From NCBI GenBank assembly GCA_017311315.1, contig CM029650.1:24555675-24619674 (forward strand): DNA of 64,000 bases, given 5' to 3'. The notes beneath the pieces are model-generated. The model worked only from the letters and a program-made list of their open reading frames with translations, ran no database searches and was not told the origin of the DNA. Source of the stretch: Dendrocalamus latiflorus (lineage: Eukaryota > Streptophyta > Magnoliopsida > Poales > Poaceae). Position numbers and translations under genes: made by a program. Positions 22,815 through 33,420 of the stretch are shown one piece after another; position 1 is the stretch's first letter, and each line of letters starts with the position of its first letter.

Positions 22815-24060
22815 ATGTCAATGTTTTATCAGGGTTGTAAGTTAGGCAAGCAGCTACAATTTCCTTATCATTCTAATGAGTCCTTATCTTCTCGTTCTTT
22901 TGATTTAGTTCATTCAGATGTATGGGGACCTGCACCTATTATCTTTAAAGGTAGGCACAAATTCTATGTGATCTTCATTGATAATTATTCTTGCTTTATA
23001 TGGCTTTTCTCTATGTCAAATCCTAGTCAGTTTCTTGCGATCTATCATAGCTTTGAAATGATGGTTCATACTTAGTTTGAATCCTGTATTCATACTTTTC
23101 ACTGTGATTCTACTGGAGAATATTGTTCTAGCATTTTTAGGTAGTTTCTTTCTGAGCAGGGTACCCTTTACCAGTCTTTCTGTTTTGGTGCCCATGCTCA
23201 GAATGAGGTTGCTGAGCGCAAGCATCATCATCAGATTGAGACTACCCACAATCTTATCCTTGCCTCTCATGTTCCACCATAGTTTTGGGTTAAGGCTATT
23301 TGTCTGACTGCATATCTCATCAATATGCAGCCTTCTACTGCTCTTATGGACGTCAGTCCTATAAAGCGTCTCTACTCTCGAGCCCCCCAGTACACTCATT
23401 TTTGTGTGTTTTAGCTACACTTGGTTTGTCCTCTGCAGCCTCATGAGCGCACTAAAATGTAGACTCAGTTAGTTCAGTGTGTGTTTCTTGGTTATAGTTC
23501 TGAGCATAAGAGTCATCGTTTCTATGATCCTTCTTCTCGATAAATTAGGATCTCATGAGACATTGTCTTTGAGAATCTTGACCTTTCTTCTATCGAGATT
23601 CGGCTCCTTGCCTGTTTCTATTGATGAGACGATCTCATGGTTGTCTCTTTCTGACTCTTCACCTATTTCTCCATTATCATAGCCTTCCTCCAGTTTGTCT
23701 CCAGTGGTTCTTCCTGTGCTGCCTCCTGCAACACCGCCTCTTGTTCCTGTAGCACCATCGTCTCACTTTTCTAGGGTTCATTACTCCACGCGTCCTCACC
23801 CTCCACCAACCTCCTCTCCTAATATCTCACCAACACCGACTCTGATCCTTCTGATGATGCTCCTCGTTACGCCCTTTGTGATTCAACATCCCTTTGGTCT
23901 CATGAACATCTTAGTTTTGCTTTAACAGCTCATGCTCTCTCTCTCACTAAGCCTAATTCTTATCGTAAGGCTGCTCCTCATTCTGAGTGGCAGCTTACTA
24001 TGGTAGAGGAGCTTGATGCCCTTCGACGTACGGAGACTTGGGATATTGAACCGATATATG
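22815..24060 (+). pseudogene. Copia integrase-to-RT fragment, many stops
   Basis: The first 87 codons are open: CKLGKQLQFPYH, FDLVHSDVWGPAP, FYVIFIDNYSCFIWLF (integrase start). Across several stops it continues with AHAQNEVAERKHHHQIETTH, LGYSSEHKSHRFYDPSSR and, near 24000, EWQLTMVEELDALRRTETWDI, the region just before the copia RT. It ends abruptly at about 24060. The gag, most of RT and RNase H are missing. Confidence 0.85.
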
Positions 24061-25363
24061 TGCATGCTCGCACTATCACCTTATTTGCCTATGATATATT
24101 CCATTATAATATCCCCTTGTACTCTCTATATATATTGCCCATTGGGCCTCATGAATATACATGCAATATTCACAAGACCATTAACATATAATGGAGGGAC
24201 TAGATTCTTCAATCTCTCATGTTTTGGTGATTGATGACAACTCGATTGCACATTATTGAATTTAAATCAACATGAGTTTATATAAACTATACAAATTTTA
24301 TATACTTAAGGAATACGTTTTAAAATAAAGATCCTCAATATGTATGGATGAAGAACAAGGATTAATACTAATGAAACCTCAAAATATAAAGTGAACTCCC
24401 CTAAATGTGTGTATACAAGAATATATAATAAAAACGTACGCACATATTCAAATAGACTTTTGGTCGAGTTTAACATATATTTTGGATCTGAGGAATGCAA
24501 CAACATATAATAATATGATGTCGAATACATATCTCCATAAATTTCATCTTATCATCCAAATGAGGCTGAACAATATCATACTCAATAAACGAGTTAGTGT
24601 CTTATTTACGTTTGTCATCAATCATCAAAACCAATTTAAAAGCGCTTGAACTTATAGTATGATCTGACCGCTCCCCTATTCCAGGACTAAATTCAGTCTG
24701 AGCTAATGAAACTTTTGGTGCAACTCCAAAAATCTAAGTCTAAGTAATATGAAATTTTGCACGCACCTTTAAGGTCTCAAGAATCTATTCCATCCAAGGA
24801 TCGCACTAATTCATGACAAAGATCAGACATTTCTCAAGAATAAGCAAGATCACACCAAAACCAGTCGAAAACTGAAAACGAGGAATATGACTTGCTCTCG
24901 GATAAAGGATGACTAAAATAACTCTAGATGTAGGCAAAAACACTTGAAACAAGAAAACTTAAGATGAGATCAAATCCAAGCAAAATCGGGCAACTTCATG
25001 AACTTGCTAGATTTAATACCTAGATAGAAGGGGATTGACTTCCATGATACATCTCCATTATTTACTCATCCTTGGCATCTTGCAAGGTTAAGAAGGGGAG
25101 GGGAAAGATCAAAACCAACCAAATCAAGAGCAAATCAACCAAAGTCAGAGGGATTCATGAGAGGTGAACAGAGTTAATATATTGCTACTTAAGAATAAAA
25201 GTTTTACAGCTACTCCACTCTGAGAACAAGAGAGCACATCACAATACTCATATTTCTCAAACCCTAACCTTAGAACAACTGATTTCAATAAGTGAAGTTA
25301 GGATGGTTAGATGGTTAACTTGCAAGTCTCTATTCTAATGCGTTAAATAGACAAGGCAACTAG
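24061..25363. other. AT-rich repetitive sequence, possible LTR pieces
   Basis: 24100-24190 (ctctatatatattgcccatt ... catgaatatacatgcaatat) looks like the TATA-to-end part of a copia LTR. 24215-24240 (gttttggtgattgatgacaa) resembles the start of SIRE-type copia LTRs. No matching ends were found and no gene is supported. Confidence 0.35.
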
Positions 25364-25474
25364 TGTTAGAAATTGGCCCATGTGAGCAAGGCACATTTCC
25401 TTAATTCCAAAGTATGCACGGTTTAGTACCATATTGCTAAGACAAGGTGGATACGACCAATTTATAAGGTGGAG

Positions 25475-28400
25475 TGTCAGACCCCAGATTTTGCATTCCG
25501 AAATCCTCTGTGATTACACCGCACTATTCCCTGGATCGGTAGATAGTGCTCACAGATTACAGTTCTGAATATCAAAGTACATATCATGCGGAAGCGTAAT
25601 TATAATAGTAAACTTACTCACGGGCCGATTGGGCCAAAATCAACAAAATGCAGCTGCGAAAACGAAGCACACAGGTGGGACCCTCAGGACATGCCCACAG
25701 GCAGCCAACTGGAGGTCCACGACCTAGCTCTTGACATCTTCATCTTCTTTGCCATCATGACCCAAAAGTATTGCTGAAGCGTAGTGATCTGATTCCTGAT
25801 TCTGGATTTGTGGGGAAAGCGAATATGAGCACAACCACCGTGCTCGCGAGCCAACACACAAGATGCAATTAAATAGTATGCATAGCTTATCAAAGGAAGG
25901 ATCGGGTTATTTTATTTGCTGTAAATTGCTTTTGAAATATGATACATAGAAATCTCCTGAGACCTAGCAGTTTGAACTGAAACATAAGGTGTGGAAGAAT
26001 GCAATAATAATAGCGATCCAGATTCCATCCACCGTTACATGGCCTCTGCACCATATGCTTAATCCTTTAGCGTCATAACCGCTTAACTTATCACTAGGGC
26101 GACACCCAGGGCAACACAAATAAGGGCCTTTCTCTGCCCTCCACTTTACCATTTCCACCCACAAAGTTTTTGAAATAGAACTATATCTAGTTAAGTTCCC
26201 ATGTCCGCCCTTGACCGTGGGCACGGCTATTCAAATAGTTTTCTACTTTGCAGGTTTGCACACTTTACCCACAAGATATAAATCCATTCGTTGCCCCACA
26301 TGATTTCTTAGCCATGCAGTTGAGTAGACTATCACAGGACCTTTACAATGCATTTTTTTAGCAGAGTTACGTCCGCTAAGGTTTCCAATTCCTTCGGGGT
26401 ACGACCACCCTTCCAGAAGCCCCCTCTTGCGCCGTCACGTCGGAGGATGTGGCCACCCTCTACCCGCCTGTGGTCACACCGGCGCAACCTTTACTAAGTC
26501 GATGCAAATTAGTTAGCCCTGCCTACACTTTGCCAGCTTGTGGTTGTACTTGTTGTACACTGGGAGGTCATCACAAGATTCGGTCCTTAGGGCTATCTGG
26601 GCGGTTCTACCACTATCCACTTTGTGCTTCCACTGCACCACACACACACCCTCGAACCATCTGCCCAGATAATTAAGCAACTTGAGGTTTTTGGGAGCAT
26701 AAAATATCCATAGCCTAATATACCAGTCATTTCCACCATGACTGTCCAAACCAATTTTTCATGATTCAAAGTGATGCTTTGGGGGCATTTTTTGTGCCCC
26801 CGATTATCTAAGCAGTATTAAGCATGACGTATAGTTATGGACTTATTTTCGAAAGGTTACCATTATAATTTTGCTAGGGTGACAAGGCTCAGATATTCAA
26901 ATGTTTCAAAGGAGGTATAATACTAGCAAGTCGAATAGTGGGTATGTAGCTAGAATTTTCAAACAAACATATATTTGCATATGAAATATCAGCATGCAAT
27001 TTGATAATTTAAACAAAAGTAAATTTGCAGAAAATGTAGGTTCAACATGATCAAAGTATTGACTCGCCTGGCGCGGTTTACCGCGGACTTGAGCTCACAC
27101 GATGCTTTCTCTTGAGCTTCTATTCTTTATCTTCACTTTGCTCTGACCACACTTGATCCGCAGAATCTTCAGGACTCCAGTTTCTAATTATACGACAAAC
27201 AACTGAATACCAAATAAAAGCAAATAACTCAAAAGATCCAAATAATCCGAATAAACTCAATTTAGCTTTATTATGAGTTACGGGTGATTTAAGGCAAGGT
27301 CGATGGGGCACGGAGTATTGACGGAGTCAAATGGGGTTGGAGCGAAGTGAGTGAATGACAGGGGAAGATTTACCAAGACTAATGCCATGGAAGGTTCATG
27401 ATACTGGCATATTCACAGGAATATTTTGCTTTGGATTTGAGGATGGCTAGGCATAGCCGACTTTAGAATATCATGGATCGATCTTTTACTTATTAACTTC
27501 TTGTTATTATTTTTATAATTATCAAGGAAGTTCCATGAGTTAGGTTAGGCCTATGACTTAGTATACGAATTTAGCTGGGTATTTGTCGAGCGTTAATATT
27601 TATGGCATATACTATATGTATACAAATGTTGGCTTACCGAATAAATTTAGAGTTCAGGTTTATAGCATTTTATGGTGTGATATTTTATGTGTCCTTAGTT
27701 ATCACTAGGCTTAGTTCAATTTGCATTAGGGTTCATTTGTATGGACCTTAGTTTGTTATTCCATGCTCAGCATTATTATTCACCAAATCTAATATTAAGA
27801 TTTAATTAATGGCACCATTATTATTTTACCTACACTTTAGGTATCATTAGGCGTGGCTTTATTTTTATTCTAAACTTATTTACCTAGGAAAATTTATCAT
27901 ATAGGGTCTTATTTCGGTATTGCTATTTAATGAAACCTACCTCTGGGATTTATTTGCTGGCGGCATGTTAAAGGTTAGGGCGTTCATTTTTAATTATAAT
28001 TAAGGGTAAGTCTTATTAAGTTTGGAACATTTAACCAAAGCCACTTGTCTTTATTAATGCCTTTAATTACTAATTAGATTTAAGTAAACTACTAAAGGCA
28101 CATTAATTGTTCATTATGATAACTAGTCCATACCTAAACCTCTCACTCTTTTACCTCCTTTCTAAATTTCTTATTAGGCCTTAATTAGTAATTAAGCTTT
28201 TTAAAATAAAGATCAAGGGCACATTAGTTATTAGCGCATAATGATTAATCCATGATTAAATATTTAACAAGCTCATTTAAATCCTTATTGAATTTGTTAG
28301 CTTCTCTAAATTATTCTACAATTTCCCTTGATTTCTCTTAATTGAAACGGGTTGCCAAAAATAAAATAAAAAATGGGTGGAAACAGTGCGGTTTGTGGGA

Positions 28401-30335
28401 GTCGAACTCGGGACCTTTGGGCAGTGCTTCTCTCACGCGCTGAGCTAGCCAAGTGGGCCGACGGCCTGGGCTGACTGAGAATGCACCGAAAACAACAGGA
28501 ACTATGGACGGTGGGGAGTCAAAACAGAGGATGCCAGGCCGGTCAGTGAGCGGCCTTACCGGCGGTGAGCGGTGGCTAGATGGGGGTGGGTGACTGCCAA
28601 AATGGGGCATACCGGGAATGGAGGAGCTAGTGGTGGCGGTGAATTGGCTGGAGCGGCGGTGAGATGGGTGGGCGGCGGCTCGAACCGGGCGGCGGTGAGA
28701 TGGCTACGGGGCGGTGACGCCGGCGTGGGGAAGAGAATAAATCAGCGTGCGCCGGAGGGTGAGAGGGGCTAGTGGAGCTTACCCCGGTGGTTGGCGTGGT
28801 CGGAGAGAGGCCGAGGTGGGCCGGCGGCGGAGCTCCATGGCGGCGCAAGGTGGTCTCAGGCGCCGGCGAGCTGGGGCGGTCCACCGATCCAATCGGTGGT
28901 GGGGGTGGGTTTGTGGCGCCATAGGGAGGCTTCATGGCAGCGGAATTGGCCGGGGATGGCTCCAATTGGCCGGAGGCGAAGAAGAAGGAGGGGAAGGCAC
29001 TATTGGCCAGTGGTGAGGAAGAAGCCGATTCCTGCGAGCTCGGGCGCAGGGGCTTCGATTCCGCGAGAGGGGAGGAGGTGTGGGGAAGGGCGGTGCGAAC
29101 AGGGAACTGCACCTGCTTTATAGGCGGCGGACTTGGCGGGGAACCGGGCGGCAGTTGGCTGGGATTCGCGCGACAGCCACGGCGTGGGCGCGGGGCTCGG
29201 CGCACGGAGGCGCGACGTGCAGGGTGTGGGTGCAGAGGGAGGAGGCGGGCGGCGCTGCAGCTGGATACGAGGAATTTCACACGCGCTGGCCGCGGAACCG
29301 TGTCGGGCGGCTTTGGAACAGAGAGAAGAGGGGGAGGGGTCCACGGGCGCACGGGAGAAGAAGGAAAGAAGCAGGAGCACGGGAGAACAAATCCCGGCTA
29401 CGGTGGGATATGGGTGTCGGTAGCTGACTGCGGGCAGCGCGACGTGGGCTCGGCGCAGAGAGGCGACGGGGAGGGGGTAGGGGCCAGGGTGGCGCGGTCT
29501 GAGGCGGCGGCGTCCGGCGGGATTCGGGGGATTTGCCGCTGCTCGGCGTGGCTCGCGCGGCCATGTCGGCCGGCTTTGCCGAAGCAGTGAGAAGGAGGGG
29601 GGCTTGGCGTGTACGGGGAAGAGAGAAGAGAGGAATCGGCAGGGAGAAGGGGCCGGACCCGCTGGCAGTGAGGAGAAATGAGAGGGAAAATAAAAATAGG
29701 ATGGATAAGGGATGGGGTCCACATGCAATGGAGAGTAGGGGAAAAATGAAGGAAAATAAAGATAGGCTTAATCATTTTCTGAATTCCAGATTTTTGATTT
29801 TGGACTTTTAATTTGCATTAAAGTTCTACTGATTTTTGGATGACATTCAGAATTTAAGCTTTAAATTTTCAGCTATTGAATGAGAGTGTTTATTATTACT
29901 TTCATTATTTAGGTTATGTGTGTGTGTATAATTTCCTACATTGCTAACTTTTCCCTGCACAATTTGTGTATATATATACATATACTTACACACACACTCA
30001 CATATATATATATGTATTGACGTTTGTATTTTAGTCATGTACTTTTATTGGTATTTATGCCAATATTTTCAAAATGAGGTTTCATATTTTTAACTCGGGT
30101 TTCTCTCTTCTTATACTGGATCATCTTTTCAAATTCGTATTTAAAATTTTAGTTTTCTATTATTTGCATATTCTCTTCATGACATTTCTAATTTTTGTTT
30201 TTTTATCTTTCTTTTTTTTGAAATCCCAACCAAATTTTCATAAAAATGCCATAAACTCCAAATTCAAATGAAATATATTGCAAAAATAATTCAAAAACTT
30301 CACACTTTTCAAATTTAAAATTTCAGGATGTTACA
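25475..30335 (-). mobile_element. Giant solo LTR (4,861 bp), gypsy Del/Tekay-like
   Basis: The termini are TGTAACATCC (minus strand, from 30335) and GGTCTGACA (minus strand, to 25475), flanked by perfect 5-bp direct repeats tggag at 25470-25474 and 30336-30340. The inverted paralogue at 51030-51110 carries the uninterrupted site (aagttggag then tccatgcc), confirming insertion and target duplication. No gag-pol is present, so it is a solo LTR left by LTR-LTR recombination. Inside are a minus-strand TATA (ctataaag, about 29116-29123), a 1.1-kb GC-rich leader (29650-28560) and AT-rich ends. LTRs near 4-5 kb are known from Del/Sukkula-type gypsy elements; the family assignment is inference. Confidence 0.9.
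28390..28459 (-). other. Eroded tRNA-like sequence inside the solo LTR
   Basis: The minus strand reads ggcccacttggctagctcag (A-box-like tggctagctcagcg) and, about 40 bases on, gtcccgagttcgactccca (B-box-like gagttcgactcc). Spacing and order match a tRNA gene, but the acceptor stem does not pair well, so I do not call a functional tRNA. It may still act as an internal RNA polymerase III promoter. Confidence 0.5.
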
Positions 30336-31170
30336 TGGAGCCCTTACACTTCTTGAATCATGTGACATATGGATGGGGATGGTACGAGCAGGGCTATGGC
30401 TAATCACACACACGCGCATGCACGCGCGCGCGTATTCGCGTATTTTCATGTAAAAAATGCGTGACTTGTGACTTGCATCGCACGACCGTGCCGTGACGTG
30501 GCGTGCCACTTGGCATACCAAATCTACCTTTATTTTTGCTGAACCCTGCACTTCTCTCTCTGTTGAGATTCAAACATTTGAATTTGAGACTTTATTGGGG
30601 TTTTGATGACAGGCAGTTACAGTGGGTAAATGACTAGTTGAATGTGTCAGTTACTAGTGGATAAATGGCTGTTTAAATTTTTAGTTCACAGCCTGTCTAT
30701 ATATATATACACCTGGAGAAGTCCAAAGTATATTGCTGAAAAACCTCACTGCCTCAATTTCCTTCTTCTCTGCAATCTTGTGCTTTTGCACTGTGCTGTT
30801 TGAACTTCGCCAACCTTTCTTCCCAGCGTGCACCTGGAAAGAGGGAGAGCAGCTATGTCCTAACCATTGCAGTAGAGAGTACCTGCACGAGGCAGCAATA
30901 AGGTTTCTGGGCAGCGCACATCTGCGCGACCACTCACTTCACTGTGTTATCTACGTTCTGCACTGCATCAAGCCTGCGCTGCATCTTATTCTTCATCAAG
31001 CCTAATTGTAAGTCGTTCACGTGTTTGTTCGACTTTGATACCATAATTTACTTGTGTATATTCTAAAGTATGATGAGTAGCCTACTGTTAGTTGCGAGTT
31101 TTGCATCACTAGTTTATTGTATTTGTCTCCTAGTAAAATTTGGAATTAAAATATTGCCCATATTTTCAAC

Positions 31171-33420
31171 AACTAGCTCCATCTAACCCGATTCAGCATT
31201 GAGCCTTATGAAAGATATATCACTACTATAATTTCATTTTCGATGTGAAGCATAAAAATTCTGAGATCTGGGCCTCCGAGCTATATTTTGCTGAAGTAAA
31301 GCAACTGTCTGGTGTAGTCTTAGTTCTGCTGCCTGCTGGAGGCAACTGCGGATGGTACGCATTGTTTAACAACTTACAATTTTTTGAAAAGTATTAAAGG
31401 AAAGCCATAAATAATTGCTAGTTCAGCTTTGCAATTGTAGTTCAATTTGCAACTACAAGCAATGATTACCCAAAACAATAGAACTGCGACCCTAAAAAAA
31501 AAAGCTTTACAACTAGCATTCTTTCATAACAAGTTTCTTTTTTCTGAATCTCCTTGTACAATTGCAGTCAAACGAATCTATTTCCTTCTTGTATCATCAA
31601 GATACAAGTTTGCTTACAAAGTTTCTTTTTTTTTTCTATGTTGTTCTGTAAGGTCATTGCCACAGTACGGATGCAAGAACCAGAACATGGATGATCTGGA
31701 GCGTCGTGCTAGAGGTGGCTACGAGGAAGGCCAGGTTGGTTCAGGTTGTACTTTTATGGATGACACCTGAATCTGAATACTACTATTTCCCTGACAGCGA
31801 TGATGATATGATGTATGACCGGAGCTGATCAGAAGGTACGATGGGAGTTGGGTCTGACCTGGCTTAGCCGTACACCAGGCACTACCCACCGCCGCCCCTC
31901 GAGAAAGAAAAAGGACCTGTACTCATGACAAACGCATAACCTGAGATGGAAGTATGGAACAGTTCCTAGTCAATCAAAATGCATGCCGTACAAGCTGAGA
32001 AAAATAGGCGAGCGAAAAATATTTGGTGAGCAGGCGGCCGCGTGGCCCAGTGGAATTTATTACTCGCCCTGTTTTTTCTTTATCTTGACTAGTTGAATAT
32101 CCATATTTTACTATAAATTAATAAAATTATATTAACCCACTATATCGAGTTGATATTACAGAGATCGGCCTGCCTAGCCCATATTATTGGCTCGGCCTTC
32201 GCGTTCGGTCACGTCGTGCCTCTGCACCTTAGGCTTTGTCGGGCACCCGGTAAAGCTCTATTTTTTATTAGACAGTTTTTTTTGGTATGTTATTTTTTAT
32301 TTTGTTAAAAATTTTCTCTACTAATATAAAAGGTCAGTTTGTCCATTCACCACTCTCCTTTATCTCTACTGTATCTCATCTCTCTATATCTTTACTAATA
32401 TAAAAGAAAATTTGTTCGTTCACCGCCTCCTCTCTCTGCCCCCCATCATGGATAGTATAGGCTAGATATGTCAACTGTTTTTCAGTGAAAATTTTTAAAG
32501 TTTGCTTCGAACATAGGAGTGCTGCAAGAAATAATTCAAATATTCTTGCATAAATTAGAAAATTTCAAAAGGGATCTTAGTTTTAATTTTTTTATGAAAT
32601 CACCTACCACAAAGTAAATTGTCTTGAATTTCGTAAATACCCTGTTGAGCAAAAACTTCCACATAGTATAAGGCCTGAGATAAATCCGTAACTTCACATT
32701 TGATTATATTAGTTACATTTTTTGAGACACCGTTGTAATACACGAGCACCTTACTGTAAGGAGGTAAAGGAGAGTTGGGAGAGGGGGAAAGGGGAGTTAG
32801 GAGATGCAGATGAACCACCACCAACTTATTTTTTAAGTAGTAGAGATATTCTTTTTTACGGCCTTTGAGTTGTAACTTTGACCGTTATATTTTATAATAT
32901 TAAAATATTTTTAGTAGTAAATCTAATGATGTAATTTTTATATAACCAATCTAGCTAATTTTAAGTCTATTAGTTGTCAAACTTTAAAAAGTTTAATATT
33001 ATAGATTAGGAGAAGGGAAGGAAATAAAACGGAGGGAGCAGTTGTTTGCTGACATGGCACATCCAGTTTGATACGGAGAAATTGAGTTTATGGACACACG
33101 GATAATTGCTCGATCAGACCATGTCTTGTTTACGTGTTCCCTCCAATCTATCCCCCAAGTGGTGCGTGGTTCATTCAAAAAAAAAAGAAGTGGTGCGTGG
33201 TCGTCGGACCAACAGTGAGGAAGCACATGGATTTGACATGCATGCACATGGAGCAGGTCGCTGCCGGATCGCAGTCAAACTTACGTGCCGCCATGCGCCT
33301 CCGTCTCCTCCTCCCTATATTTCTCTCTTCTTCCTCGTCGATAAACACTTTTCTAGGTGAAGTAGCACATCGATCGCTTCCTCGCCACCTAGTGACATTT
33401 TTGTCCCAGAACGGGCGGCC
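31171..33420. other. Intergenic; possible small exon fragment and Helitron-like ends
   Basis: At 31650-31830 a plus-strand reading gives MDDLERRARGGYEE, then in another frame LLWMTPESEYYYFPDSDDDM, which could be a scrap of a coding exon; I cannot name it. At 32846, read on the minus strand, tctctactacttaaaaaata follows an A, as at Helitron 5' ends; similar tctctactaatataaaa starts on the plus strand at 32325 and 32389. No CTRR-plus-hairpin 3' end was fixed. 33300-33420 is the likely receptor-kinase promoter and leader (tccctatatttctctcttcttcc). Confidence 0.4.

Larger units (their letters stand above)
25364..31170 (+). repeat. Low-copy segment with TATA, leader and GT donor, split by solo LTR
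   Basis: 25364-25474 plus 30336-31170, interrupted by the solo LTR below, form one unit that recurs inverted at 50500-51152 and directly at 53180-53625. It starts tgttagaaat, has a TATA-like tctatatatatatacacc at about 30695, a leader with ttcttcatcaagcctaattg, and then gtaagtcgttca, which looks like a splice donor at 31011. It may be the promoter and first exon of a duplicated gene of unknown product, or an LTR beginning tgttag; no primer site follows, which speaks against an LTR. Confidence 0.6.

Noticed and set aside
28390..28459. Functional tRNA gene
   Set aside because: A- and B-box-like motifs are present but the acceptor stem does not pair convincingly; kept as a tRNA-like remnant only.
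28627..29728. Overlapping 200-240-codon frames on both strands in the GC-rich block
   Set aside because: They fall inside the solo LTR leader; Pro/Ser/Arg-rich and frame-independent. Not supported as genes, though the minus-strand leader may be transcribed.
30733..31005. 90-codon frame in the leader segment
   Set aside because: The two other copies of the segment do not keep the frame; more likely untranslated leader.
32310..32846. Complete Helitron
   Set aside because: A 5'-end-like tctctactacttaaaa is present at 32846 (minus), but no 3' hairpin with CTRR was fixed and there is no Rep/helicase; similar words occur in the opposite orientation.
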